DNA of 64,000 bases from Amorphochlora amoebiformis (taxonomy: Eukaryota > Cercozoa > Chlorarachniophyceae): NCBI GenBank assembly GCA_054601695.1, contig BAAHQB010000033.1, positions 992,001 to 1,056,000 of the forward strand, written 5' to 3'. A program made the position numbers and the translations under genes. The notes beneath the pieces are model-generated. The model saw only the letters and a program-made list of their open reading frames with translations, was not told where the DNA came from and ran no database searches. Positions 1-59,418 of this stretch are shown here, piece by piece (the first letter of the stretch is position 1; each line of letters opens with the position of its first letter).

Positions 1-9
1 TTGGTAAGG
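1..9 (+). other. TAF2: Probable end of an upstream TAF2 exon and its splice donor
   Basis: Positions 4-9 read GTAAGG, a strong 5' splice site. The first three bases would be the last codon bases of an exon that lies left of the window. The next exon, at 181, needs a donor exon ending after two codon bases, and nothing else coding is visible in 1-180, which is otherwise AT-rich intron. The inference rests only on the splice consensus. Confidence 0.35.
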
Positions 10-180
10 ATTTTGTTCTGTCGACATGTAATATATATGTATATGTGTATAATATTTATACATTTTTCAATCTAAATACATAAGTGAATTTTGAACTACT
101 TACATAAATCCACAGACACATGTATACACATACAGAAAGACAATAAATTGAAACTTACGCATCTATACACATATAACCAG

Positions 181-23483
<23,303 letters not shown>

Positions 23484-24434
23484 CTTAGGCTTGCTACGGC
23501 TGACAAAGTAAAACTATATATTCACGATAATCGAATTCAATGTGCATCGATAATCTAGTAATGGCATGCGTAACGGCATGTGTAAAAACTTATCTAGAAT
23601 AGGCACTACTGGTATGGTCATGATCATCCAGATCATACATTTGGCCAGGATACACTAAGTACAGACGACTTGACTAGTTGTAATTTAATGTATATACATT
23701 TCCTACACTGTATATGAGAATGACCGCACTACGTGGTTGGGAAACTGGCTAGCCTTGAGCAAACTTTGGCATGTAAAGCAATTGTAGGACTCGGAGACAA
23801 GGGAGAGCCCACGTTAATTAGGAAGCGCAGCAGACATCTACGGCACGTGATACATAGGATACTAGTACATGTATATCATGATCCATATAAAAGTACATCA
23901 CATAGCACTGATTTACATGTACATGTACACAGATACATCCACTCGTAGAATATGTATATATGTATATTATATATATATATATATATGTATATGTAAATAT
24001 ACTATTATATACATATAATATTATATATAAATTTATATATGTATGTGTATGTATATATATAAATGTATGTATATATTTGTATCAGAAGGTTACATGTAAG
24101 TGTACTGCGGTATGTGTACATACTGCAATGTGTATATGTAATATACGTATATATGAATATATATATATATATATATAATATATATAAATAATTATATATA
24201 TATATATGTATATACTATGATATAATATATATATATATATATATGTATATATATGTATATATATATTGTCATTATCTAGATTATCGCCGGGGTATATATA
24301 TATATATTGTCATTATCACCGGGCTACTTATATATGGTGAATTATATATATACATATATATATATGTATATATTTATATATACATATGTATATATAAATA
24401 TTATATTACATTACATATACATATACACACACAT

Positions 24435-24465
<31 letters not shown>

Positions 24466-24503
24466 CATATATATGTATCATCGTTCTTATTGTTATGTAT
24501 ATG

Positions 24504-24607
<104 letters not shown>

Positions 24608-24743
24608 AGTACATGTACATACATGCATATATATATTTATACATATAATATATCAATATATATATATATATATTACATGTGTATCATATATTTATAATAC
24701 TATATATATATATATACATATATTACATATAATTATATACATA

Positions 24744-24819
<76 letters not shown>

Positions 24820-25567
24820 CATATATATATATATATATGTGTATATATATATGCACACAAATTGTGTGCATATAGTATTTCGACAGGGCGAATATAGAAT
24901 GGGTATTTTAGCTCGTAAGGGGATATTTTTTGGCCGTAAATTCTAATTGTCATTTATGGCTTTGTATGTGCGTACGAAAGGCTTACGAGTAGTATGGATA
25001 TGTATGCTATTCGTTGGAGTATGTACAAGGTGTTCTAAATGACCACAAAAGGGTTTACACTGAAGGTCATTTGTATTGCTGGATAATGTGCATGATCGAC
25101 ACATTGCTTGTCGAATACCTCGATGATTGCGTTGACACATATTGACGGCGGTAGATGACGAATAGAGGACGTAGTCGTTTCACGTAGCGACGACAGGCAG
25201 TATCGCGCGATCCAACATCAAGGGCTAGGGGGGTAAGCATTAACAACGGGGTTAACAAGTTCCATTTTCACACACACCTCATATAAGCTCTATATATCCC
25301 TCCCAAAGCAATAAATCTCATTCGATCTTCCTACAAACCCCACCCCCTGCCCCCCGAAATACCTCACAAACACAGGGGTTCCATTGCCGAAGAATTAAGA
25401 AATGTCAACATGAGATATCAGATTCGAGATATATAGATAAATTCTATAAGATATATTGGTATCTTAATTCTGTATTCCCTGATATCATAAAATCATTATA
25501 AATTCTCTAACCCGACATAATACTCTTTTAGATATCTCCGACTCCCGACTGTATTCTTCATCGTTGA

Positions 25568-25605
25568 CCACGGGGACCGTCATGACTACGGGACCGTCAT
25601 CGTGG
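25568..25605. promoter_or_regulatory. Paired GGGACCGTCAT direct repeats upstream of the NRPS start
   Basis: GGGACCGTCAT occurs at 25573-25583 and again at 25590-25600, 17 bases apart. The pair is flanked by CCACG (25568-25572) and its inverse CGTGG (25601-25605). It ends about 33 bases before the presumed start codon at 25638, so it could be a transcription factor site or a 5' untranslated region structure. Only the repeats are seen; the role is inferred. Confidence 0.35.
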
Positions 25606-25637
25606 ACGTGAGACGGTGCATGGGGCCCTAGGAATCG

Positions 25638-48822
<23,185 letters not shown>

Positions 48823-48882
48823 CTTATTGTTAACAATTTAATTTGTTCTTAAGCAACCCATTTCAGCATAACCCCATTCTAG

Positions 48883-48932
<50 letters not shown>

Positions 48933-49242
48933 TATCACATATTTTATCCAGTATATGTACATGTATATATTTTTAAGTATCTATATTGTATACATACATA
49001 AATATTTGTATTTATCGAGCAAATATACATATATATATATATTATATACATATATATACATATACATATATATTTCCATTGATGTTTATTAATATAGTTT
49101 ATTATATATATATATATATATATACTCATATGCGGATATATTACATATATATATATATATTATATGTATAATATATATATATATATATGTATGTGTAAAT
49201 GTATATGTATATATATATACTCATATTTATATATATATATTG

Positions 49243-49294
<52 letters not shown>

Positions 49295-49327
49295 CAACAG
49301 ACGTTGGCCAATACATATAGATATATG

Positions 49328-49371
<44 letters not shown>

Positions 49372-49568
49372 CATATATATAGCATATATCTATACGTACA
49401 TATATACACATATATATATATATATATAATATTATATATATACATACATATATGTGTATATTTACATCCACATATACATATATATATATCTATATGTGTA
49501 TATATATATGTACATATAAATAATATATACACATGGTGAATATTATATATATATATATATATATATAT

Positions 49569-49602
<34 letters not shown>

Positions 49603-50152
49603 TTGTATGTATATACATTATGTAGTATCGTATTAGATCAACATCGGTTCAACTTACTAGACTTAATTAATTTTCCTAAATAACCATGGATAATATTGTA
49701 TGTGTATAATCTAGATCGTAGAGCTATACCTAGAATACTAATAGTATTACTAATACGTAGTACTAGTAATAGCCTAAATCTAGTGATTAGAGACTAGCAG
49801 ACTCTCTACTAGTTGAGTCTTTGAGTAGAGTCAGATATACATATATATATATATATATATGCGCACTAGTTAGATATAAACATAATTGAACAAGCCTGGC
49901 TAGTGGCATTATCTAGATTATCTGGATTATAAACTAGATAAACGATATAGCTAGTAGATCTACTAGATCTAGAGTATATCTAGTATATAAATATTTATCT
50001 TAGTATGAAGACTTAGCCTGAGTAGGATAGTGAAATAGTGGATCAAGTTTATCGATACACCCAACTTTGATTTTGTCCAACGTTATCGTACGATGCGGTT
50101 CTCAGTGACTAACTATAGGCCATATCAGTAAGTCAAAGCGTCTAGGCACCCT
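48823..50152. other. Convergent intergenic spacer between the NRPS and epimerase-like genes
   Basis: The two genes end toward each other here. About 48880-49615 is TA microsatellite. About 49620-50050 is non-repetitive, AT-rich and unusually dense in CTAG. No exon was found on either strand. It should hold both 3' ends. Confidence 0.7.
49620..50050. repeat. CTAG-dense segment
   Basis: Roughly fifteen CTAG tetramers occur in about 400 bases, many as ACTAGT, CTAGAT or TAGATCTA, far more than in neighbouring sequence. A single TA patch interrupts it at about 49840. No coding frame is visible. A weaker version of the same texture follows TAF2 at about 23540-23880. Confidence 0.6.
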
Positions 50153-50466
50153 CTAACCACCTTTTTGGCCCTCGACCATGTTGGTATAAGCACATTTTTC
50201 AACCGGGTTCTCCCAGTTTACGTCCGCCTCGAAATGCGTCCGGCCGAAGAATTGTTGACCGGGAATCAGCTATTAATTTACTAAAGTGAAATCTTCCTCA
50301 TTAATATACTTATGTGTACACATGTGCATGTATATATATGTATATATATATATATATAATATGTATATTTTTATATTGGTGTATTATGTGTGTATATATG
50401 TATGTATGTACATACATATACATACATGTGTATGTATGTATGTATATGTGTATATATAAATATATA

Positions 50467-50526
<60 letters not shown>

Positions 50527-50603
50527 CATATATAATATATATATATAATACATACACACATACATTATAAATATATATGTACATATATATGTATGTATGT
50601 ATG

Positions 50604-50636
<33 letters not shown>

Positions 50637-50773
50637 ATTCAAAGGCATTCATGTGGATATACGCCACATGTGTTTGTATACAGCTGTATCATACATATTA
50701 TAATATATATGTATATATATATGTATATATATATATATATGTGTATATATAATACACATAATGTGTAAATATA

Positions 50774-50827
<54 letters not shown>

Positions 50828-51324
50828 CACAAAATGTACTATATATATATTTATATATATATAAATATTTGTGAATATATATCTATATCTACATAAAGTT
50901 GTCAAAACCTGATGGGGATGAATATGTTGTGCGCTTTCAAGAACAACATACTGAAATATGATAAGGGTTTATATCTCGATTATATAAATAGTTTGGTATG
51001 CAATCAGTACCCCAGGGTCTCCTGCTGGCTTTTCCACTCCGTATTCAATCCATCCTAGCATGACCGGATCCCGAGCATTTCTGATGGCGACTCCAGAACC
51101 CTGCGGGTTTGGCGCAGAAGTTATCAGGTTAATGTAAAGACAAACGTATGAAGACGAACCTCGATCCCTCTGTGAAGGCGAATCTCCCGATTGGGAAACG
51201 GATATACACGTCGTATTGGTTCCTAAGAAACATCGAAGCATGAATGTATACACACATATATTGTATATATATGTATATATACATATGTATGTAGATATAT
51301 GTATATATCTACTATATAGATAAT

Positions 51325-51375
<51 letters not shown>

Positions 51376-51803
51376 CACCAAATGAAAGATGCTATTAGCA
51401 TGAGAGCACACAGCTTGATGAGTAGATATCGATAGCGTGTAGAAACCTAGTCATAGGTATGCTGGAGATCACTGGAGATCACTGGAGATCACTGGAGTTC
51501 CCGGAGATTATTAGATCGTCGCACCCGGTACCAACCTGTACTACCGTTGGTATTACCGGATCCTACCGGTTAGGAACAGGTTTTCAGACTAATAGGTGAT
51601 AAGTTGTGACGCCACGCCATGCCCCGCTCCGGAAATTTCCCAGAAGATTCTAGAAACTCTCTGTTCTACACACCGTCCAAACTTTGTTCCGGCCAATCTA
51701 ATCTTCATCCAAGTGGCATAATCCAGGTCTCAACCAAACTGGACTTTCAGTGGTATACCATACCGCTGCGCGAACAACGTAAACAAAATATTCATTCACA
51801 CAC

Positions 51804-51867
<64 letters not shown>

Positions 51868-52052
51868 TTGTTTTACCTATCTACACAAACATATGCATGT
51901 ATGTACATGTACATAATAAATATATGCAGTCGGTGGATTTTTACCGTCGGCGAGAAGAGGATAGTCCGGTTGCGGTCGATTCTGACAAATAAGTACGTAA
52001 TGATATTTCATAGATGTATTGTAGATAAGAATGCATTTTCACAATATATATG

Positions 52053-52102
<50 letters not shown>

Positions 52103-52565
52103 AAAATATGTATGTAATATATGTCATATAAACATATATATATATATATATGTATACCAATATATAATTTATATTTATATATACATATCACATGTGTATA
52201 CGTATAGTATACTTTTATAGACATGTAATATAAATAGAAATGTATGAGTGCATTGTGATCACCGTCTAGTGGAAGATTTATGCTCAGTTGGGGTAAGATA
52301 GTCGAAATAGTTCTTTCGACTCAGCCCAACAACTCGAGTATTGCCAATCTTATGTATATAAAGAAATATATATGTATATATATATATATATATATTTGTA
52401 TACTTATAATATTTAAGATATCCTCTTGAAGATCCTCATATTACCATAAGCTTAGTATCTATGTATATTATATATATACACATATATATATATATGCACA
52501 TATATATTTAATGTAAATAAGTATGTAAATATCAATATGTATATACACCCAGTATTTATCGTATG

Positions 52566-52620
<55 letters not shown>

Positions 52621-52788
52621 AATATTTACAATGCGTATACATGTATTAGAGATATACAAATGTATAAAATATATACATGCAAACATGATGAATAGTGAGA
52701 CCTGCCCCTCGTCAACTTTGAAGTGAGCACGTAATCCTCCGGTAAACTCAAATGGCCTAAATAAATACATGTAATGGTACATATTTAC

Positions 52789-52836
<48 letters not shown>

Positions 52837-53423
52837 TGAATACACACCCCACATCCTTATTTATTAACAAATACATACGCATATATACTATGTACGTTTA
52901 TATAAAAATTTAATTCTGCGAAACTGTGTATATATATATTACATATATATATGTATATATATCGTTTATATAAAAATTTAATTCTGCGAAACTGTGTATA
53001 TATATATTACATATATATGTATATATATATGTGCGTATATGTATAAAGTCATTGTTAAAGCATCAATACAAATAGCATGAGGGGACGCAGTTCTAAGAGT
53101 AAATATCAATAGTGGGTTGAAATATCGCCGTACGTATAATATAGATAGCTGGAGATCGCTGGAGATCACTGGAGATTCTTGGAGGTACTCGGTAGCACCC
53201 GGTTTTAAAGAGGAGCCCAAGTATTATGTGACAGGACGTGACGACACCACATGTCACGCTTCCGGAACTTCCCGAAGATTCGAGTGTGTACGAGAAGTTG
53301 GAACGTTCCTAGAAATTCCTTGAATGAACTGCCTGAAAATTTCCCTTATCACTAGTTATAAATAAGGTGGACAGCAATCTCTGGGCTACCATTCTACCAT
53401 ACCGTTTCGCTTACAATATATAT

Positions 53424-53468
<45 letters not shown>

Positions 53469-53544
53469 CATTTACATATAAGGCTCACAAACTTCATACA
53501 TTTTTCATTCCAAGCATTTCTATTTTGCACACACACATGTACAT

Positions 53545-53601
<57 letters not shown>

Positions 53602-53838
53602 TCTAAAACCATATTTACATGTGTTTTAAACATATTATATATATATATATATATATAAATGTTTAAGTCAAAGTTATAAATATACATATATATATATATA
53701 TATGTATGTGTGTATATATATTTGACTTACAATCCTTCCGTTTGATCAGTGTTCACAATCCTCACCTAGGATATTCAATCCAAGTTACAAACTGTACTAT
53801 TTTAGAACCAAACTCTGCACTCAGCCCAGCCATCACTC

Positions 53839-53886
<48 letters not shown>

Positions 53887-54593
53887 ATGTATATAATGTG
53901 TGTGTGTGTATACATATAATATACATGTATAATATATATATATATATATAATATATGTATATATATATATTATATATGTATATATATGTATATGTATATA
54001 TATGTATTTATATATATATATATGTAATACACGTAGCGGGGGAAGTAAGGGAAAATGAGAGCAGAGAGAGAAAAATGTGATAGAGAATGAGGGAAAGAGA
54101 CCCCGTTACGCGGCCATTCTCAACCTTGTCTATAACGTAACTAATTACAAGGCCATAATGTTCATTCTCCCAAGTTTTTCAAATCCCCATGTATATATTT
54201 GCACGGCCATTACATATGTCCTCACGATCGTGAACGTCATACATGCTCCCACTGGTTGTAAATATCCGTATACATACTCTCATGGGTCGTAACCCGGTTA
54301 CACAGTCATGATATGTGTACGGCCAGTGATATGCCCTCGTGGGTATGGGTATAGAAAGATAGACCAAAGAGAGAGAGGGCGAAGGAAAGAGAGAGAGGAA
54401 AAGAAAAAACCCTGCGGGCTGTATATTGAAAGTCATTCTTTTAATTCTAAGCTTAATCCCAACCCAATTACCTCGGTACGTAATCTGCGGTGCATTAGCG
54501 TAATGACATAGAGCACCTTGAAGTCGTAACCCCACCTAAGCTTCCTGATATTGTACAGAATGTTTATATATATACACATGAACTAGGTTATAT

Positions 54594-54642
<49 letters not shown>

Positions 54643-55688
54643 TACATTTATATACATTCATATATATATATATATACATATTATTCATATATATACACAT
54701 ACATATACATATATATGCGGTACATACAATTCTGTACAAAGAGATGTGTATCTACGTACACAACAAATAAATGTATATATCCTGTGCATACAATGTGCAT
54801 AGGAGTTTACAAACCGATGAAACAAGTATTATAGTGTATGTTAGGGCTCACACTCCATACTAAGATGTATACCAGCATTTGTACGTGGTAAAATATCTAA
54901 GCCCGATGTGACATGTTTACTGATCGTTCACAACCGTGGTAACGTGCACTCTGGCCGTGTAAATACGTATTCTCCTGTGGTAACATATATACTATTATCC
55001 ATACTATGGCCCGAATCCGTACGTAGGAGTTTTCGGCTCGTGTGTAAACCCCAAGTTGTGTATTCCATGGCCAGTGCATGTGTTCCAAGGATCATAAACA
55101 ACTATATGTATGTATCTACATGTTCACACGGCCAGTATATGTGTCACCACGAGTCGCAAACTTCTATGTACATATTTACACGGGCAGCATACATGTTGCT
55201 ACGCGTCTTAATTCCGTATGTACATATATACACGGGTCCTAAACACGGGTCCTAAACACCTACGCTGTAAATATTTGTATTATTACGGCTTGTAACCCCT
55301 ATGCAGCAAGTAAATGTTAAAAGTAACACAGTGACAATCGTCATGTAAGTATGTACATAGATGTTAACAATATGAGTGTGAGCCCAACATGCATACGTAC
55401 ACGGTCATTATACTTGTTTCATCGGGTCGTGAACTCCTATGTACATTATGTACACAGCATATGTACATGTATGTGTTGTGTACATAGATACATATCTCTA
55501 TGTACACAAATGTATACGTACCGAATATATATATATATATATACATATATGTATATATACTTATTTATATATGTATTTATGCATATATATGTGTGTAAAT
55601 GTATAAACATTATACATATATATATATATTTGTATATATGGTTTTTTTTGTATAATATGTATGTATATATACATATGTATGTATATAT

Positions 55689-55735
<47 letters not shown>

Positions 55736-55774
55736 TATCACATATGTGTATATAAAAATTTAAGTATCATATAT

Positions 55775-55847
<73 letters not shown>

Positions 55848-55901
55848 AAGGTTATATATATATACATATGTATGTATATATATATATATATATATATTTA
55901 T

Positions 55902-55961
<60 letters not shown>

Positions 55962-55995
55962 GTATATATAAGTTTCCATATATATATATATATAT

Positions 55996-56028
<33 letters not shown>

Positions 56029-56892
56029 GTATATATATATTGAGAAATATCGGGAGAAAGCAAAAGGTGAAAATATTCAAGCTTACGATTCGTCATCTGG
56101 CTCAGCAAAAAAGTACACGGTCGGGCAGCTCTCTACAACATAGATGAATACTGATCACTACAACATTCTGGAATGGACGTAGCTCAACACATAGTTGCAG
56201 TTCCGGTACCAGTATGTCAGATTTTAGATTAAGCATGTCATGGTTTAGGGTTTGGGAATAAAAGGGACAGGGATTCGAGTCAGGGTTAAGAATGGTTAGG
56301 GATAGGGCCTCCAGATACGATTTAGTTCGCCTCTGGATCGTTAGGTTAGTGCTACTGTCTGTTCTAGTCCACTGCGGCGTGCCTTCACCCCAGAGAACAC
56401 CGCTACAATCGATCAAATATTAGCAAAATGTTTTTTCTTTTTAATTAGATTTGAATGCGTTGTTTGGAGACTTACGCGCCAACACTCCAATCTATATCCC
56501 TCAGGAACCCTCCAAAATCCATCATCATATTCGACTGAAAATAATGGCTCAGGTCAGGTCTAATATTTACAAAGATTAAATGAGTGGAAACAGCGCCTCT
56601 CTTTCTATATCCCAGACCCTCGCGTATCTCTCTTTCCGTCACACCCATCGTCTAGTTCTCTTCTCTGAGCCTCTGTTTTCCAGCTCTCCTATATTCCCGA
56701 ATCCCTGTATTCCCCTCCCTTCTACATCGTCATGCACGGGAAAGCTGATAGATATCCCGCCTGGGATTGGGTTGTCCATCGAGAATACGTGATCAGGATC
56801 AGTCCAGAGCATCTCGCTGCCCCCTGCGGGAGTCTAAGAATAGTTTGAATATATAGTTAAACTATAATATACATATATATATATATATATGT

Positions 56893-56936
<44 letters not shown>

Positions 56937-57045
56937 TAATACTATATATATATATATATATATGTGAATATACGTGTATTATATATACATATATATATAT
57001 ATATATGTATATATTTATATATATTTATGTATATATATATGTATG

Positions 57046-57078
<33 letters not shown>

Positions 57079-57093
57079 GTATATCTTTATATT

Positions 57094-57125
<32 letters not shown>

Positions 57126-57979
57126 TGTGTGTGTATATATAATACACACATACACATACACATATGTATATTATACATGCACACATAAATATCAATGCTA
57201 CACATATGTATTCATATAACATCTATATATAGCTATAGTAGGTAAGCTATGAACCCAGGACTGGATGTTGGCGCCGTGGGAATGAACTGTGAGAGAGTCG
57301 CCCTCGGGTCTTTGCATATCTATGATGTAGCCGCCGTCCTCGCCAAGACGAATATTGATGAAGTCCTCGACGTTGACGTCCTTTTTTAGCTGAGAGAGAA
57401 GGTTTTCAATCGCTCGAAATGTTTGTTTAAGGTAGGAGAAGATAGTGAGTGGCACACTTGAGAGGGTGATTGCGAGCGTGGGAGAATGGAGTACCTCTTC
57501 AAGTTGGAGTTTTCTTCGTGAGATATCGCTGGGGTCGACCTTCATATATCTGGGTGAAATTTACGGTCAGTTAAATGCTTGATATACTGACATTGCAGTG
57601 AAACTTAACTACCTCATGACCGTGTAGTTGTTCCACATATCAAATTGGATCGCCTCTCTGACCTGAAAATTTCCGGAAGGAGAGATTCAAGAAACATCAT
57701 CACTCTCGTTTTCATAATCATGTAGCCATGGACACATGTACCAGCGGGCTCTCTCGGTATAGATGGTTGAAGACATCGTCTGTTACCCCATATCTGAGAA
57801 AGATTCAGCTTGTTAGAGCTTAGGAATAGATATGTACCACGTATATAATTTCTAATTACAATATATCTCTATATATATATATATATATATAATATGTATA
57901 TGTGTGCATATACTTTGTTAACGTAGATATACACATACACATATATATAATTATATACATATATATTATGCATATGTTA

Positions 57980-58021
<42 letters not shown>

Positions 58022-58082
58022 CATGTTTTTGTATGTTATGTGTATCCACATCTGAATATGTTTGTGTATTTCTCAATAAATC

Positions 58083-58130
<48 letters not shown>

Positions 58131-58136
58131 ACAAGC

Positions 58137-58178
<42 letters not shown>

Positions 58179-58226
58179 TATATGTGTACGTATATAAAAC
58201 AGATTATAAATCTTCTTAGTACATAT

Positions 58227-58288
<62 letters not shown>

Positions 58289-58904
58289 TCATGCATTATT
58301 TGCTCGGGCTATGTTAATTGTCTTGCGTTGCAAGATGAGCTGACCCAGTGCCATAGAGCAGTTGCTATTGAGTATAGAAAATGATTAATCATTAAGAGCT
58401 TACGCTGCAGCTTCCCTGAAGATCTCCCGGTACTTCTTCTGCAAAACCTCCTCTCTGGGGTCCTGGAGCAAACGCAAATATAAGGACTTGCGCAGCTAAA
58501 GCCTGTTAGGATCCAACAGACCGGTTTGTCGAACTCCTTGAGCTTCTGGCTTCGGGCATATTCGACATCCAGTATACGATTCTGGGCGTCTACGACTTCC
58601 TTTATACCCACGTCATAACTTAATTACAGTGGCAGGTGGTTGAAGGTTCTAAAGGAAGGCAGCAGGCTTGTACTTGTACATGGTCAACAGAATTCCAGAA
58701 TATTAGTATATGGTCTCTAACCTGAAGATCATCCTTGCTCCAGCCATCCCAGGACTTTTCTAGGGCTGGTTCCTTAAGGTCGGGAATTGGGCCGAGGAAC
58801 TCCTCCAGCTCTGGGGTTTTCTCCGGGGGATCCTGGATCATGTGCGGCATTAGATATACCACATAATATAGAGAACGAGGATCAAAGAAATTTAGTCCTG
58901 TCAT
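50153..58904 (-). CDS. Glucose-6-phosphate 1-epimerase-like (galactose mutarotase fold) protein with N-terminal extension
   Basis: Exons from 5' to 3' on the - strand: 58904-58722, 58599-58522, 58462-58404, 57793-57742, 57662-57613, 57549-57495, 57389-57221, 56823-56726, 56534-56476, 56402-56356, 56132-56087, 51222-51160, 51080-51011, 50950-50909, 50269-50153 (stop). All are GT-AG and in phase, giving 395 residues. From about residue 165 it follows hexose-6-phosphate epimerases: [51 protein letters not shown] and IPGQQFFG. Members interconvert alpha and beta anomers of glucose-6-phosphate. The usual QHGFAR reads DFGGFLR, so the catalytic His appears replaced by Gly, while the VxxE glutamate is kept (YVVLES). 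Residues 1-160 are charged and helical, with [15 protein letters not shown] near the start; I do not recognise them. The first ATG is tentative because the frame is open upstream. The 57221 donor and 58599 acceptor are the weakest. Confidence 0.75.
51380..51780 (+). mobile_element. Interspersed repeat, copy 2
   Basis: The same element as at 9674 and 53053, more diverged. It shares TAGCATGAG, GAGTAGATATCGATAGCGTG and CTGGAGATCACTGGAG, and ends with CATACCGCTGCGCGAAC. The internal CTGGAGATCA unit is expanded to three or more copies at 51460-51497. TA repeats border both ends. It lies in the 4.9-kb epimerase intron, opposite in sense to that gene. Confidence 0.6.
52300..52321. other. Perfect 8-bp stem, 6-base loop hairpin
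   Basis: AGTCGAAA and TTTCGACT face each other across TAGTTC in a short non-repetitive patch (about 52240-52350) of the long epimerase intron. No coding frame surrounds it. It could be chance or a small structured RNA; nothing further can be said. Confidence 0.4.
52895..53030. repeat. 68-bp tandem duplication
   Basis: The unit beginning CGTTTATATAAAAATTTAAT and including TCTGCGAAACTGTG occurs at 52895-52962 and again at 52963-53030, nearly identical. The duplication is recent and lies directly before repeat copy 3. Confidence 0.9.
53053..53414 (+). mobile_element. Interspersed repeat, copy 3
   Basis: Close to copy 1: GCATGAGGGGACGCAGTTC, GGAGATCGCTGGAG, GTGACAGGACGTGACG, AAGATTCGAGT and the end CATACCGTTTCGCTTAC are shared in order. 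TA repeats border both ends. It has the same orientation as the other copies. Confidence 0.65.
54196..55440. repeat. Degenerate minisatellite, unit about 52 bp
   Basis: Units beginning CACGGCCAGTATATGTGT, continuing with a CACGGGTCGTAAAC-like part and ending CTATGTACATATTTA recur with heavy divergence at about 54200, 54250, 54297, 55064, 55125, 55180, 55231 and 55400. A patch of GA-rich sequence (54360-54410) and TA repeats interrupt the array. It fills much of the 4.9-kb epimerase intron. Confidence 0.6.
56226..56330 (-). repeat. Degenerate CCCTAA-like stretch inside an intron
   Basis: Read on the - strand, the intron after the exon ending at 56356 contains CCCTATCCCTAACC, TTAACCCTGAC and AAACCCTAAACC. 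Like the stretch at 17933, it starts just downstream of a splice donor in transcript orientation. Confidence 0.45.
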
Positions 58905-59418
58905 GGAATGGTTACACCTCTTGATATTCCAGTCCCATCTCCAAGTCTTCTTCCGGACGGTATCGAGGTTGGCTGTCGCTCCCCGGCAGTCTCATGTGCT
59001 CTGGAACCTCCCGTTTCTCAGCCCTTAGAGCAATGAGACGGGAAACTCTTCCTCGCCCTTGTCTGATACAGCGTGTATAGCCTCTGGGGCATTGGGTAGA
59101 CCCAACGCATTTCTGATTATAAACGAAGCCACAAACAATGAGCATAGTGTGATCCGAACATGTGATTGGCGCGCTACAGAACACGAACGTAATTTTTTTT
59201 TCCCCCTACCGGAGGTAATGCAAACCCTAAAAGCAATAGGACTGCGGACAGTAATCCACACGCAGGCAGTCCTGCACAACGGCCTACGCTCAAGACCCGC
59301 ATGAAGCCCGAAATAATACAATCGGGACCTAAAAACCGCAACTTGTGACTTCTCAACGTGACTACACATTAATGCCGAAGAAATAAAACTATCGGGGCCT
59401 AAAAGTGACGGAACTCAA
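58905..59418. promoter_or_regulatory. Divergent promoter region between the epimerase-like and glycosidase genes
   Basis: About 510 bp separate the presumed start codons of two genes transcribed away from each other. Part of it may hold a 5' exon of the - strand gene, because a frame at about 59170-58928 on the - strand looks protein-like. That frame cannot be joined in phase to the next exon with a normal intron, since only 20 bases separate them. Confidence 0.5.
59310..59404. promoter_or_regulatory. Direct repeat just upstream of the glycosidase start codon
   Basis: GAAATAATACAATCGGGACC with the following TAAAA (59310-59334) recurs at 59380-59404 as GAAATAAAACTATCGGGGCC plus TAAAA, 22 of 25 bases identical, 70 bases apart. 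The second copy ends 14 bases before the ATG at 59419. It may be a duplicated promoter or 5' untranslated element. Confidence 0.4.

Noticed and set aside
58912-59184. A - strand frame ending EMGLEYQEV as exon 1 of the epimerase-like gene
   Set aside because: It looks coding, but it is followed by a stop, the gap to the next exon would be a 20-base intron and the phases disagree. It is kept only as a possible unresolved 5' exon.
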